DNA of 47,618 nucleotides from Candidatus Methylomirabilis tolerans (GTDB lineage Bacteria; Methylomirabilota; Methylomirabilia; Methylomirabilales; Methylomirabilaceae): positions 1-47,618 of the forward strand of contig JAIOIU010000124.1 of the NCBI GenBank assembly GCA_019912425.1, read 5' to 3'. The notes under the pieces are model-generated. The model was not told the origin of the DNA. It made no database searches and saw only the letters and a program-made list of their open reading frames with translations. Numbering within the stretch: position 1 is the first letter of the stretch; every line of letters starts with the position of its first letter. The position numbers were made by a program, and so were the translations under genes. This document shows, piece after piece, positions 26,953 to 36,291 of the stretch.

Positions 26953-28254
26953 CTATTCCGTATCTCTCGAGGCAAGAACAGCCTTCGCAGCCTCAATCAA
27001 TTTGTGGGCTGTCTTAGGGCCAATCCCCTCTACATGGACCAAGGTTTCTTCCGACGCATCGGCCAGTTTCCCGCAACTGTCGAGTCCGGCTTCGATCAGG
27101 CGGCCGATCAACTTTTCCCCTACACCAGACAACCCCGCCAACTGCGGAGCAGCACCAGTAGAGCTCTCCACTGCCGGCGCCGCGGCTTCGCCCTCCGGCT
27201 TGATCCGCTCTTCCAACTCTTTCTGAACCTCACCCCGACCCTTCACATCCACTTTCCATCCCAGCAGCTTGGCCGCCAAACGAGCGTTTTGTCCTCGTTT
27301 CCCAATGGCCAAAGAGAGCTGGCCGTCAGCAACCAGCACATGGAGGATATGGGTCTCCTGAGCAACTTCGACGCTCTCAATCTCGGCTGGGGCGAGCGCA
27401 CTCCGGACAAAGGCTGCCGGATCGTCCTTCCAGGCGATTACGTCGATCTTCTCACCCATCAACTCCCTGACAATAGCCTGAACTCGACTGCCACGATATC
27501 CGACGCAGGCCCCTACCGGATCTACGTTGTTGTCTCGTGATGCCACAGCGACCTTGGCGCGTTCACCCGCGTCCCTGGCAACTGCCTTAATCTCCACGAT
27601 CCCCTCGTAGATCTCAGGAACCTCGATTTCAAGCAGCTTAGCCAAGAGACCAGGGTGCGTTCGTGAAAGGATAATCTGAGATCCCCGTGGCAATTTCTTC
27701 ACATCCAGAATATACGCCCGAACCCGATCGCCGACCCTGTAATCCTCACGGGGGAGTTGCTCTCTGGGAGGAAGAATCGCCTCAGCCTTCCCGAGATTGA
27801 TTATGACGTTGCCCTTGGCAACTCTCTGCACGACACCACCCACCAGTTCACCCACCCTGGCCTTGTAGGCCTGAAACACGCTCTCCCGCTCAGCTTCCTT
27901 GACTCGCTGGATGATGACCTGTTTCGCCGTTTGTGCAGCGATTCGCCCAAACTCTTTCGTCTTCACCTCAGATTTCATCTCCTCGCCGGATTGGACCCCA
28001 GGATTGATCCGCTGGGCCTCATCAATGGAGATCTCAACATGAGGATTAACTACCTTCTCGACAACCTTTCGTACCGCGTACAGCGCAAAGCAACGGGATC
28101 TCTGGTCAAACTCCACGCGCAAGTCAAGGGCGGCGCCAAGAGTCTTACGGGATGCAGAGAGAATCGCCGCGCCGACAGCCTCGATCAAGACCGCCGAGTC
28201 GATCTCTTTCTCGCGTCCGACTTGTTCTATAACCTGCAGTAAATCAATAGCCAT
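26953..28254 (-). CDS. nusA: Transcription termination/antitermination protein NusA
   Basis: An RNA polymerase-associated factor. 433 residues: an N-terminal RNAP-binding domain (1-125), S1 (about 134-200, with GKAEAILPPREQLP), KH1 and KH2 (about 200-345, with GACVGYRGSRVQAI and AIGKRGQNARLAAKL), then a helix-hairpin-helix segment (about 365-430, SGVGEKLIGRLIEAGLD and HVEGIGPKTAHKLI). The acidic repeats of E. coli NusA are absent. It follows rimP by 44 bases and abuts the YlxR fusion. Confidence 0.97.
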   Translation of the reverse strand: MAIDLLQVIEQVGREKEIDSAVLIEAVGAAILSASRKTLGAALDLRVEFDQRSRCFALYAVRKVVEKVVNPHVEISIDEAQRINPGVQSGEEMKSEVKTKEFGRIAAQTAKQVIIQRVKEAERESVFQAYKARVGELVGGVVQRVAKGNVIINLGKAEAILPPREQLPREDYRVGDRVRAYILDVKKLPRGSQIILSRTHPGLLAKLLEIEVPEIYEGIVEIKAVARDAGERAKVAVASRDNNVDPVGACVGYRGSRVQAIVRELMGEKIDVIAWKDDPAAFVRSALAPAEIESVEVAQETHILHVLVADGQLSLAIGKRGQNARLAAKLLGWKVDVKGRGEVQKELEERIKPEGEAAAPAVESSTGAAPQLAGLSGVGEKLIGRLIEAGLDSCGKLADASEETLVHVEGIGPKTAHKLIEAAKAVLASRDTE

Positions 28255-28261
28255 TTTTTTC

Positions 28262-28297
28262 GGTCCAGTTCTATACCCTATCCCCTACACCCTACTC
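28262..28297. repeat. CCCTA-word repeat
   Basis: TATACCCTATCCCCTACACCCTAC-like words fill the rimP-nusA gap, related to those at 16480-16506. No dyad partner is seen. Confidence 0.5.
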
Positions 28298-28298
28298 T

Positions 28299-28760
28299 TT
28301 AGAGGATTGGGTCCAGTCGAGCCTTCGAAATCAACGCATACGGGATGGGGACAATAGTGCCGTCCTCCCGCTCCAGCAACACCCGTTCCTCCTCGTAACC
28401 CCTGAGGACGCCAAGAAACCGTCGTTGGCCGGAAACCGCCTGTGAGGTGCTGACTCTTGCCCGTTGGCCTATGAAGCGAAGAAAGTCCGACTCCAGGCGG
28501 AGTGGCCGGTTCAAACCCGGAGAGGAGACTTCGAGCGTATAGGGATGGTCGATAAGATCCTCTATGTCGAGCAGATCGCTCAACTCTTCGCTTACTCGCT
28601 GACAATCCCCCAAGGTCACTCCACTATGCTTATCAATGTAGAGCCGGAGGATCCATCCACTTGCTTCTCGACGGAACTCAACATCTACCAGCTCTAGCCC
28701 CAACTCCGTGAAGAGTGGTAGAGCGACCGACTTGACCCGCTCTACGACCTTCTCAGTCAT
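28299..28760 (-). CDS. rimP: Ribosome maturation factor RimP
   Basis: A 30S assembly factor of 153 residues. The family motifs are GLELVDVEFRREASGWILRLYID (20-42), GVTLGDCQRVSEELSDLLD and the YTLEVSSPGLNRPL signature near 78-92. An Sm-like C-terminal domain (VSTSQAVSGQRRFLGVLRG...) completes it. It is the first gene of the nusA operon and is preceded by a hairpin with a T-tract (28786-28807). Confidence 0.95.
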   Translation of the reverse strand: MTEKVVERVKSVALPLFTELGLELVDVEFRREASGWILRLYIDKHSGVTLGDCQRVSEELSDLLDIEDLIDHPYTLEVSSPGLNRPLRLESDFLRFIGQRARVSTSQAVSGQRRFLGVLRGYEEERVLLEREDGTIVPIPYALISKARLDPIL

Positions 28761-28785
28761 ATAACATCACCCCTTATAAAACAAA

Positions 28786-28807
28786 GAGCGGGCATCTCGG
28801 CCCACTC
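28786..28807 (-). terminator. Hairpin with T-rich tail between EF-G2 and rimP
   Basis: On the minus strand GAGTGGGC, loop CGAGAT, GCCCGCTC, then TTTGTTTT. The 8-bp stem has one G-T pair. It lies 52 bases after the EF-G2 stop and 26 bases before the rimP ATG. It fits an intrinsic terminator for EF-G2. As a leader hairpin it might also attenuate the rimP-nusA operon. Confidence 0.7.
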
Positions 28808-28858
28808 CCGTTAAAATAACACATTTTTTCTGATCTGCACAAGAGAAATCAGGAAGAA

Positions 28859-30958
28859 TCAATGGGCGGCGGTCTTCTCTCCTTTCGCCTTTTTTAATTC
28901 AGCAATCACACGTTCCATCAGATGCGGGGGAACCTCGTCATAGTGAAAAAACTCCACGGTATAGTCGCCTCGGTCGCCGGTGATAGCCTTGAGTTGTGTG
29001 GCATACTCTAATATTTCAGCTAAGGGAACATGGACCTTGATGGTTTGTGTTTTCCCTTTGGCCTCTACGCCGATCACGCGTCCTCGCTTGCTGTTCAGGT
29101 CGCCGATCACCTCCCCCACACACTCATCAGGGACCATCACATCGACCGTCATGATCGGCTCCAGAAGAGTCGGGTTCGCTTGCAGGATGCCCTTTTTAAA
29201 TGCCAGTGATCCGGCAATCTTGAAAGCCATTTCCGAGGAATCGACAGGATGGTACGAGCCGTCGTAAAGCGTAACCCTCACATCGACGACAGGATACCCG
29301 GCCAGGCTCCCTTCTCCCATCGCCTCCACGATTCCCTTCTCTACTGCAGGAACGTACTGCTTGGGAATAACCCCTCCCACGATGTGGTTGACGAATTCGT
29401 ACCCCCCACCGCGAGGTAGGGGCTCCAGCTTAATCCAGCAATCGCCGTACTGTCCATGCCCCCCGGTCTGCTTCTTGTGTTTCCCCTGGACCTCGGTTCG
29501 CCCGTGAATTGTCTCCTTGTACGGTACGCGGGGCGTCTTCATCTGGATTTCGAGTCCAAACTTCCGCTTGAGACGATCGACTGCAATCTCTAAGTGGGCC
29601 TTGCCCATCCCGGCCAGAATGACCTCCTTGGTCTGAGGATCGCGTCGTATCTGCAGGGATGGATCCTCTTCCCGAAGCCGTTGAAGCCCCACGCTCATTT
29701 TCTCCTCATCTCCTCTTGTCTTAGGCGCAATAGCATACTCAATGATGGGGCTTGGAATGTCGACCGAGTCCAGGCGGATCGGGCTTCGTTCGTCGCAGAG
29801 CGTATCACCTGTGCATGTCTCCTTCAGCTTGACTACGGCCCCCAGATCTCCCGCCCCTATCGTGGGAACCGGAATCTGATTCTTGCCCCGGAGCAGCATG
29901 ACTTGGCCGATCCTTTCCTTGCATCCCTTGGTACTATTGTAGACGCTGGAATCCGAAGAGACCGCACCGGAGTACACCCGAAAAAGGGTAATCTTACCAG
30001 CGTAGGGATCGACGAGCGTCTTAAACACCAGAGCAGACAATGGGGCATCCTCTCTGCTCTCTCTCACAAGCCGCTCCCCGCTCCTCGGATCGATTCCCGC
30101 GCGGGCTTCACGATTTATCGGAGATGGAAAGACCTCCACCAGGACATCGAGTAGGGGATGCACGCCAATGTTCTTGAGGGCCGAACCACAAAGGACCGGA
30201 ATGAGCTTTCCCTCAATAACCGCTCGTTGCAGTCCGGCCTTCAACTCCTCGTTCGAGAGTATTCCGGTTTCCAGATACTTCTCCAGCAGTCTGTCGTCAC
30301 TATCCGCAACCACCTCCATCAGCGCCGCTTGCAACTGCTCTGCCTTCGGTCTCAGGTCCGACGGAATCTCTCTTTCTGAGAACTTTCCCATCCTTTCGTC
30401 CTGATAGATCAGAGCTTTCATTCGCAGCAGATCGACCACGCCCGTAAAGGAAGCGTGCATTCCTATCGGAAGCTGGAGAGGTGTCGCCACCGGACAGAGG
30501 TTCCGACGAATGTCTTCCAAGGTTCGGAAAAAATCGGCCTGTTCCTGATCCAGCTTGTTCACAAAAATCATTCTAGCGAGACCTTCCGCTTCAGCGTACG
30601 CCCAGACCTTCTCTGTCTGTACCTTCACGCCAGAGACGCTACTCACCACCACAACTGCGCCGTCAAGGACCTTCATACAGTTTCGGGTATCCGTCAGGAA
30701 GATAGACGCTCCAGGGGTATCAATCAGGTTCAGCTTACGCCCCTTCCATTCGCAGAAGGCGAAGGCTGAGCTGACGCTCATCTTTCGCCTGATCTCATCC
30801 TCGTCAAAATCGGTGACGGTCGTCCCATCTTCGACCTTCCCGAGTCGAGAAGTAGCACCGGCATTGAATAGTATTGCCTCAGTCAGCGAAGTCTTCCCCG
30901 CGCCTCCATGGGCCACAATGGCTACGTTGCGGATCCTAGCAATCTCTACGCCGCTCAT
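28859..30958 (-). CDS. Elongation factor G-like GTPase, EF-G2 type
   Basis: A 699-residue translational GTPase with the full five-domain EF-G layout, but atypical G motifs: P-loop AHGGAGKTSL (16-25) instead of AHIDAGKTT, DTPGAS (80-85) instead of DTPGHVDF, and NKLD at 134-137. The missing His after DTPG is the residue that positions water for hydrolysis in ordinary EF-G. These changes mark the EF-G2/FusA2 branch, whose role in translation is unclear. It lies as a separate unit between the terminators after rplQ and before rimP. The main fusA is probably beyond the right edge, next to tuf. Confidence 0.92.
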   Translation of the reverse strand: MSGVEIARIRNVAIVAHGGAGKTSLTEAILFNAGATSRLGKVEDGTTVTDFDEDEIRRKMSVSSAFAFCEWKGRKLNLIDTPGASIFLTDTRNCMKVLDGAVVVVSSVSGVKVQTEKVWAYAEAEGLARMIFVNKLDQEQADFFRTLEDIRRNLCPVATPLQLPIGMHASFTGVVDLLRMKALIYQDERMGKFSEREIPSDLRPKAEQLQAALMEVVADSDDRLLEKYLETGILSNEELKAGLQRAVIEGKLIPVLCGSALKNIGVHPLLDVLVEVFPSPINREARAGIDPRSGERLVRESREDAPLSALVFKTLVDPYAGKITLFRVYSGAVSSDSSVYNSTKGCKERIGQVMLLRGKNQIPVPTIGAGDLGAVVKLKETCTGDTLCDERSPIRLDSVDIPSPIIEYAIAPKTRGDEEKMSVGLQRLREEDPSLQIRRDPQTKEVILAGMGKAHLEIAVDRLKRKFGLEIQMKTPRVPYKETIHGRTEVQGKHKKQTGGHGQYGDCWIKLEPLPRGGGYEFVNHIVGGVIPKQYVPAVEKGIVEAMGEGSLAGYPVVDVRVTLYDGSYHPVDSSEMAFKIAGSLAFKKGILQANPTLLEPIMTVDVMVPDECVGEVIGDLNSKRGRVIGVEAKGKTQTIKVHVPLAEILEYATQLKAITGDRGDYTVEFFHYDEVPPHLMERVIAELKKAKGEKTAAH

Positions 30959-31061
30959 CGCCCTACCTCATGTACTGACGGACTACTCAATCGTCTCGAG
31001 ATGTTCGTCCTACCACAACAACGACTCAGTAAAAGGAAAGTTATCTCATCGCTAAAGCAAC

Positions 31062-31094
31062 GATGCCCTTCCCGAACAAACCGGGAAGGGCATC
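31062..31094 (-). terminator. 13-bp hairpin ending the ribosomal protein operon
   Basis: GATGCCCTTCCCG at 31062-31074, a 7-base loop and the exact complement at 31082-31094, 26 bases after the rplQ stop on the minus strand. Only short T-runs follow (GTTGCTTTAG). This is the likely 3' end of the alpha operon. Confidence 0.75.
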
Positions 31095-31119
31095 CTATAC
31101 TCAAGTTCACTCATTGGCA

Positions 31120-31611
31120 TCAAGGACCGACTGCCCTTTCGGCGCTTGGCGGATAAGCCGGCAGAGGTTCGGCTTGCTTTGACTTCAGCGCGCTTTCTTT
31201 GTCTCCTCGCCGGCCGCGGCGCTTAGCCAATTTTGCCGGAGGCTCGGCGTCGACGCCGGTCTCTGCCAACTCGATGGCCGCGAGTGGAGCGCCGTCACCC
31301 ATTCTATACTCCAGCTTTGTCATCCTCGTATAGCCCCCGTTTCGATCCTTATAGCGGACGCCGATTGCGTCGAACAGCTTTTTTAAGATGTCCTCATCCT
31401 GGACAACCTCGGCTGCCTGCCGGCGCGCATGCAAATCCCCACGCTTGGCGAGCGTGATCACCTTGTCCGCCAGCTTGCGCAGCTCTTTGGCTTTTGCCTC
31501 AGTTGTGACGATCTTCTCGTATTGGAAGAGCGATGTCAGCAGGTTACGGAGGAGCATCTCTCGATGAGCAGTGGTTCGACCGAGCTTTCTCCCAGCATTT
31601 CTATGTCGCAT
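31120..31611 (-). CDS. rplQ: 50S ribosomal protein L17 with C-terminal extension
   Basis: 163 residues. The core L17 (1-118: [23 protein letters not shown], then [16 protein letters not shown]) sits near the tunnel exit. A Lys/Ala/Pro-rich tail of about 45 residues (119-163) is longer than the roughly 120-residue bacterial standard. It follows rpoA by 40 bases and closes the cluster. The tail could bind rRNA or be disordered. Confidence 0.96.
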   Translation of the reverse strand: MRHRNAGRKLGRTTAHREMLLRNLLTSLFQYEKIVTTEAKAKELRKLADKVITLAKRGDLHARRQAAEVVQDEDILKKLFDAIGVRYKDRNGGYTRMTKLEYRMGDGAPLAAIELAETGVDAEPPAKLAKRRGRRGDKESALKSKQAEPLPAYPPSAERAVGP

Positions 31612-31651
31612 AGCAGGTACTCCTACCTGGTCGAGTGAAATCCAGCCAGGC

Positions 31652-32680
31652 TCAGGCCCCCGTCAAGCCTTTCGGGATCTTATCACCTCGTTTCCCGAAG
31701 GGCTCACCGACAGAGAGGCCTTCCAGTTTCATTCCTAAGGTCAACCCCATGCCGGTAAGAATCTCCTTAATTTCATTCAGAGACTTCCGGCCGAAATTCT
31801 TCGTCTTCAACATCTCGGTCTCACTCTTGACGACCAACTCATAGATGTATCGAATATCCGAGTGCTTCAAGCAATTAGCTGATCGCACTGAAAGCTCCAG
31901 CTCATCGACGCTTCGATTCAGGTTGTCCTGCAGTTGCTTCTTCGCCTCGTCGATGACAACCCCTTCCCCCTCCGGCTCTTCCTCAAAGTTTGTGAATACG
32001 CTCAGGTGATCCTTGAGGATCTTTGCTGCATACGCGACGGCGTCTCGTGGCAGGACGCTCCCATCGGTCCAGACCTCCAAGGTCAGTTTGTTGTAGTCGG
32101 TGATCTGACCGACACGAGTATCTTCAACCAAGAAATTGACCTTCCGAATCGGGGAGAAGATAGCGTCTATCGCGATAACATCAACAGGTTGTCCTTCTCG
32201 TTTATTTCGCTCTGCGGGAACATACCCTCGCCCATGGCGAATCTCCAACTCCAATTCGAGCTTGCCATCCTGTTCCAGGGTCGCAATATGCAGATCAGGG
32301 TTGAGGATTTCGACGTCAGGATCCGGCGTGATATGCGCGGCCAGAACTGCCCCCTCTGAAAACGCCTTGAGGTACAGGGTCTTAGGGTGGTCGACGTGAA
32401 GTCTGAGTCGAAGCCCTTTGAGGTTGAGGATTATATCGGTGACATCTTCTTTCACCCCAGGGATACTTGAGAATTCGTGCAGAGCTCCGGTGATTCGAAT
32501 CGCAGTGACCGCGACCCCTTCAATTGTCGAGAGGAGGATGCGCCGAAGCGCATTGCCGATGGTCAATCCGAATCCGCGCTCGAAGGGCTCCGCAAAAAAC
32601 TTGCCGTATGTGCTGGTCAGAGATTCTAACTCGCACTCCAGCCGCTTTGGCTTCTGGAGGCCCTTAGACTTCTGAATCAT
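31652..32680 (-). CDS. rpoA: DNA-directed RNA polymerase subunit alpha
   Basis: 342 residues from ATG 32680, which has GGGAGG upstream; TTG 32683 is an alternative. The N-terminal dimerisation domain has [21 protein letters not shown] near 38-60, and the C-terminal domain (about 255-330) has [16 protein letters not shown] and [15 protein letters not shown], which bind UP elements and activators. It lies between rpsD and rplQ as usual. Confidence 0.98.
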   Translation of the reverse strand: MIQKSKGLQKPKRLECELESLTSTYGKFFAEPFERGFGLTIGNALRRILLSTIEGVAVTAIRITGALHEFSSIPGVKEDVTDIILNLKGLRLRLHVDHPKTLYLKAFSEGAVLAAHITPDPDVEILNPDLHIATLEQDGKLELELEIRHGRGYVPAERNKREGQPVDVIAIDAIFSPIRKVNFLVEDTRVGQITDYNKLTLEVWTDGSVLPRDAVAYAAKILKDHLSVFTNFEEEPEGEGVVIDEAKKQLQDNLNRSVDELELSVRSANCLKHSDIRYIYELVVKSETEMLKTKNFGRKSLNEIKEILTGMGLTLGMKLEGLSVGEPFGKRGDKIPKGLTGA

Positions 32681-32701
32681 CAAAACCTCCCACGCCTACC
32701 A

Positions 32702-33328
32702 CTATTTGGAGTACAGCGCAACAATTAACTGTTCCTCCACGGGGATGACGATCTCCTCCCGGGATGGGATTGATCGGATAGTCCCTTTCATGTTGGTCTC
32801 ATCGAGTTCCAGCCAGTTCGGCAACGTTCGTCGCTTTGCTCCTTCGAGAGCCGCCTTGATGACCGCCATTTCCCGACTCTTGGGCCGCACCTCGATAGTT
32901 TCGCCTGGGCGAACTCGATAGGACGCAATGTCCGTCTTTCGTCCATTCACGAGGACGTGACCGTGGGTGATCAATATCCTCGCCTGTGCGCGGGATGTAG
33001 CGAATCCGAGGCGATGGACAACGCTGTCCAGCCGTTGTTCCAGAATTCTGACGAGGTTTTCACCTGTAATCCCTGTCTGCCGTTCTGCCAGGCGAAAATA
33101 TTTCCGGAATTGTGTTTCCAACACTCCATAGATCCGGCGCATCTTCTGCTTCTCTCGTAGCTGCTTGCAGTAGTCTGAAACCTTCGTCCGTCGCTGGCCA
33201 TGCATACCCGGAGCAAAGTTCCGCTTCTCAATCGCGCACTTGGCAGAGAAGCATCGATCTCCTTTGAGAAATAGCTTCAGTCCTTCTCGTCTGCACAACT
33301 TACACACGGGATCTCGATACCTAGCCAC
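32702..33328 (-). CDS. rpsD: 30S ribosomal protein S4
   Basis: 208 residues. The start is GTG at 33326-33328, chosen from the family N-terminus [16 protein letters not shown] and a GGAGGAGG site about five bases upstream. It has an S4 RNA-binding domain ([31 protein letters not shown]). The N-terminus bears a Cys4-type zinc motif (CKLCRREG... CFSAKC). S4 initiates 30S assembly and often represses its operon by binding mRNA. Confidence 0.97.
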   Translation of the reverse strand: MARYRDPVCKLCRREGLKLFLKGDRCFSAKCAIEKRNFAPGMHGQRRTKVSDYCKQLREKQKMRRIYGVLETQFRKYFRLAERQTGITGENLVRILEQRLDSVVHRLGFATSRAQARILITHGHVLVNGRKTDIASYRVRPGETIEVRPKSREMAVIKAALEGAKRRTLPNWLELDETNMKGTIRSIPSREEIVIPVEEQLIVALYSK

Positions 33329-33445
33329 GAACCCCTCCTCCCAGGGGAGTGGTATTGTCCCCCGTTCTACCGACTCTTCGGCGAATCGCGCTCCTGGCGC
33401 TTCTTCCAAGGGTGACTGAACGATACATCGACAAGAACGACTGCG

Positions 33446-33856
33446 TCATACGCGTCTCCGCTTAGACGGTCGACAACCGTTGTGTGGAATCGGCGTCACA
33501 TCCTTAATCGTCACGATCTCCATACCAGCCGCCTGTAAGGCCCGAATAGCCGCTTCTCGACCCGCTCCAGGTCCTTTGACGTAGACCTTCACTTCTTTCA
33601 TGCCATGGCTCATTGCTTTCTGGGCAGCGCTATCCGCAGCCCTCTGCGCGGCAAACGGAGTGCTCTTCCGGGAACCCTTGAACCCCACAGAGCCGGCACT
33701 AGCCCATGAAACGACGTTACCTGCCACATCCGTAATGGTGACAATGGTATTGTTGAACGTCGCCTGGACACAGGCGATCCCGTGAGCGATGTTCTTGGTT
33801 TCTTTCCTGCCTCCTGGGCGTCCTCCCGGACGTCTCGGTTTTGCCTCCTCCGCCAT
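33446..33856 (-). CDS. rpsK: 30S ribosomal protein S11
   Basis: 136 residues from ATG 33856 (GGAGG four bases upstream). Family motifs are [31 protein letters not shown] and [18 protein letters not shown]. The Gly/Arg/Lys-rich N-terminus ([11 protein letters not shown]) is rather long. The 117-base gap to rpsD is larger than most in the cluster. Confidence 0.97.
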   Translation of the reverse strand: MAEEAKPRRPGGRPGGRKETKNIAHGIACVQATFNNTIVTITDVAGNVVSWASAGSVGFKGSRKSTPFAAQRAADSAAQKAMSHGMKEVKVYVKGPGAGREAAIRALQAAGMEIVTIKDVTPIPHNGCRPSKRRRV

Positions 33857-33876
33857 TCTTCCTCCATCAAGTTGGT

Positions 33877-33980
33877 GTTCATAGTTCATAGGTTATAGTT
33901 CATAGGTTCTAGCGCGGAGAGTTCAGATCGCCGTCTGTGTATGAGAACTCTCTATGAACTCCGAACTCCGAACTATGAAC
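33877..33980. repeat. GTTCATAG word-repeat dyad
   Basis: GTTCATAGTT at 33877-33886 pairs exactly with AACTATGAAC at 33971-33980. Further GTTCATAGG and GAACTCCGAACTCC words fill the space between, in the rpsM-rpsK gap. Confidence 0.7.
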
Positions 33981-33988
33981 CGGTCCGA

Positions 33989-34363
33989 CTACACTTTCTT
34001 GCTTTTCGCGCCGACCGTCCGGCGGGGCCCCTTACGCGTCCTGGCATTCGTACTGGTTCGCTGACCACGAACAGGAAGACCCCGGCGATGTCTAAGGCCG
34101 CGGTAGGCGCCTATGTCCATAAGCCGTTTGATATTCATGGAGACCTCACGTCTGAGGTCGCCTTCAACTCTATAGTTCCCCTCAATGGTTCGCCGCAGCT
34201 TCGTAAGCTCCTCTTCAGTGAGATCCTTAACGCGGACATTCGGGTTGACCCCAGAGTCCTGTAAGATCGTACACGAAGCGGAGCGACCGATGCCGTAAAT
34301 ATATGTTAGCGCCACCTCAAGACGTTTCTCTCTCGGAAGATCTACCCCGGCGATGCGTGCCAT
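33989..34363 (-). CDS. rpsM: 30S ribosomal protein S13
   Basis: 124 residues: [36 protein letters not shown] and the C-terminal [20 protein letters not shown] motif that contacts the 16S head and P-site tRNA. ATG 34361-34363 is preceded by GGGAGGTGT. It sits 106 bases after rpmJ, in a gap of word repeats. Confidence 0.98.
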   Translation of the reverse strand: MARIAGVDLPREKRLEVALTYIYGIGRSASCTILQDSGVNPNVRVKDLTEEELTKLRRTIEGNYRVEGDLRREVSMNIKRLMDIGAYRGLRHRRGLPVRGQRTSTNARTRKGPRRTVGAKSKKV

Positions 34364-34378
34364 ACACCTCCCTTTCTT

Positions 34379-34453
34379 AGTTCAGAGTGCATGGTTCTTA
34401 GTTCGTAGGACGGCGCTCAAGCGCATGGCACCATCTGACATAAACTCTGAACT
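34379..34453. repeat. GAACT word-repeat dyad
   Basis: AGTTCAGAGT at 34379-34388 pairs with ACTCTGAACT at 34444-34453. GAACTATGAACTGTGAACTA words follow on to 34469, between rpmJ and rpsM. Confidence 0.65.
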
Positions 34454-34469
34454 ATGAACTGTGAACTAT

Positions 34470-34583
34470 CTACCCCTGGCGTTGTTTATGCCGAGGATTT
34501 TCACACACGATCCGCAGCACCCTTTTTCGTCGAACGATCTTACATTTCTCACACATCGGTTTGACCGACGCTCGAACCTTCAT
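34470..34583 (-). CDS. rpmJ: 50S ribosomal protein L36
   Basis: A 37-residue protein starting [20 protein letters not shown] and ending [10 protein letters not shown]. It is the zinc-binding form with CxxC (Cys11, Cys14), a third Cys near 27 and His32. ATG 34581-34583, stop TAG. It sits in its conserved place between infA and rpsM. Too short for most automated gene calls. Confidence 0.97.
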   Translation of the reverse strand: MKVRASVKPMCEKCKIVRRKRVLRIVCENPRHKQRQG

Positions 34584-34631
34584 GGCAGCCCCCGCATCAC
34601 AAGCTCGCTCTTCGCCCTTGAATCTTGACAC

Positions 34632-34850
34632 CTACTTATATCGATAAATGATCCGTCCTCGCGCCAGGTCATACGGGGACAACTCCACAATCACCTTATC
34701 TCCTGGAAGAATCCGAATAAAATGCATACGCATCTTTCCGGAAATGTGCGCAAGGACCTTGTGACCCGTTTCCAGTTCCACCCGAAACATCGCATTAGGC
34801 AAGGGCTCAATCACGGTTCCCTCAACCTCAATCGCCTCTTCTTTCGGCAT
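34632..34850 (-). CDS. infA: Translation initiation factor IF-1
   Basis: A 72-residue OB-fold protein that occupies the 30S A-site during initiation. Family motifs are [23 protein letters not shown] and [19 protein letters not shown]. Its ATG overlaps the map stop codon (TAATG), so translation is probably coupled. Confidence 0.98.
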   Translation of the reverse strand: MPKEEAIEVEGTVIEPLPNAMFRVELETGHKVLAHISGKMRMHFIRILPGDKVIVELSPYDLARGRIIYRYK

Positions 34851-35629
34851 TAGCGGTCCGCGACCTCTGGCATCTCGTCCTCAGTGAAACTGGTAAGCAC
34901 CTCTACCCCATTCTCGGTGAGCGCGACCGTATGCTCAAAATGAGCGGAAAGGGATCTATCACATGTCACCGCTGTCCAGCAATCATCAAGAATCGTCACG
35001 TCCGGACCGCCGGCGTTCGCCATCGGCTCAATGGCCAGGACTAACCCAGGTTTCAGTATAGGGCCTTGGGCCGGGGGACCGAAGTTCGGAATCTGTGGCT
35101 CCTCATGAAGAGATCGACCGATGCCGTGACCGACAAATAGGCGCACTACCGAAAACCCCTGTGCCTCAACCGCGGACTGTACGGCATGAGAGATATCGGA
35201 CAGATAATTGCCGGGTCGCGCAGCCAGAATAGCCCTCGTAAGGGCCTTTTGAGTCGCAGCAATCAAACGTCTGGCGCCCTCAGACACCTTCCCCACGGGA
35301 ACTGTAATCGCAGCATCCCCGTAATAGCCATCGACGACAACGCCGAGGTCCAGACTCACAATGTCACCCTCCTTAAGGCGTCTTGCTGATGGAAAGGCAT
35401 GCACCACCTGCTCGTTCACGGATGCACAGAGCGTATAAGGGTAGCCACGGTAGCCCTTGAACGCCGGCTTGCCCCCCCGTCTCGAAATATAGGTCTCTGC
35501 AAAACGGTCCAGCTCCAGAGTGGTTACCCCGGGTTCTATCAACCTCACCAACTTTTCGAGGGTTTCCGCCACGATTCGACTGCTCTTGCGCATCAAATCA
35601 ATCTCCCATGGGGACTTCAAAATCATCAT
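34850..35629 (-). CDS. map: Methionine aminopeptidase, type I
   Basis: It removes the initiator Met from new proteins. 259 residues with metal ligands Asp94, Asp105, His168, Glu201 and Glu232, seen in [27 protein letters not shown] and FEHTVAL. Standard type Ia length without the N-terminal zinc extension. A second ATG directly follows the first. It sits between adk (2-base gap) and infA. Confidence 0.98.
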   Translation of the reverse strand: MMILKSPWEIDLMRKSSRIVAETLEKLVRLIEPGVTTLELDRFAETYISRRGGKPAFKGYRGYPYTLCASVNEQVVHAFPSARRLKEGDIVSLDLGVVVDGYYGDAAITVPVGKVSEGARRLIAATQKALTRAILAARPGNYLSDISHAVQSAVEAQGFSVVRLFVGHGIGRSLHEEPQIPNFGPPAQGPILKPGLVLAIEPMANAGGPDVTILDDCWTAVTCDRSLSAHFEHTVALTENGVEVLTSFTEDEMPEVADR

Positions 35630-35631
35630 GA

Positions 35632-36285
35632 CTAAGCCTGCTTATCCCCTAGGACTTGATGAATACGCTCTGCGATCTCCTCGATCGTTCCCCGACCGTC
35701 GATCCGTCTCAGCAGATCCATCTTACTATAATACGCAACCAGAGGCTCTGTTTGTTCCCGGTAGACCCGAAGGCGATGGCGGATCGTATCCTCCTTATCA
35801 TCATCCCTCTGGAAAAGTAGGCCTCCACAGTTGTCACAGACCCCAATCCGCATCGGCGGCTTCGTATCACCATGAAACATAGACCCGCAGGTCCGGCAGA
35901 TTCGTCGGCCTGCAAGCCGCTGGACCAGATCGTCCTCAGCCACCTCTACGCTGATGACCCAATCCAGCGGGGCATGCAATAGCCTCGTAACTTCTGAGAG
36001 CGCCTCGGCCTGTCGGAGCGTCCTTGGGAATCCGTCAAGGATGTACCCGCCGGCGCAATCGGATCTGCATAATCGCTCTTCGATAATACCGATGACCACT
36101 TCATCCGGCACAAGAGCCCCTTGCGCCATAATCGACTTGGCTGTCTGTCCAAGCTCAGAGCCGTCGGCCACAGCTTGCCGCAGCAGGTCGCCCGCAGACA
36201 CATGCGCAACATCGAACTTTGCCGTCAGCAGCCTGGCCTGTGTCCCCTTGCCGGCGCCCGGCGGTCCCAGCAGGACTAGCCGCAT
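35632..36285 (-). CDS. adk: Adenylate kinase, zinc-lid type
   Basis: It interconverts ATP+AMP and 2 ADP. 217 residues: P-loop GPPGAGKGT (7-15), the AMP-binding DGFPRT near 84-89, and a long-form LID with Cys130, Cys133, Cys150 and Cys153 (CRTC...CDNC), a four-cysteine zinc site typical of Gram-positive and many thermophilic enzymes. It follows secY by 6 bases, as in the Gram-positive-type cluster secY-adk-map-infA. Confidence 0.98.
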   Translation of the reverse strand: MRLVLLGPPGAGKGTQARLLTAKFDVAHVSAGDLLRQAVADGSELGQTAKSIMAQGALVPDEVVIGIIEERLCRSDCAGGYILDGFPRTLRQAEALSEVTRLLHAPLDWVISVEVAEDDLVQRLAGRRICRTCGSMFHGDTKPPMRIGVCDNCGGLLFQRDDDKEDTIRHRLRVYREQTEPLVAYYSKMDLLRRIDGRGTIEEIAERIHQVLGDKQA

Positions 36286-36291
36286 AGCCCA

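Noticed and set aside
33877-34469. CRISPR-like array
   Set aside because: Words are short, irregular and partly inverted, with no constant spacers and no cas genes.
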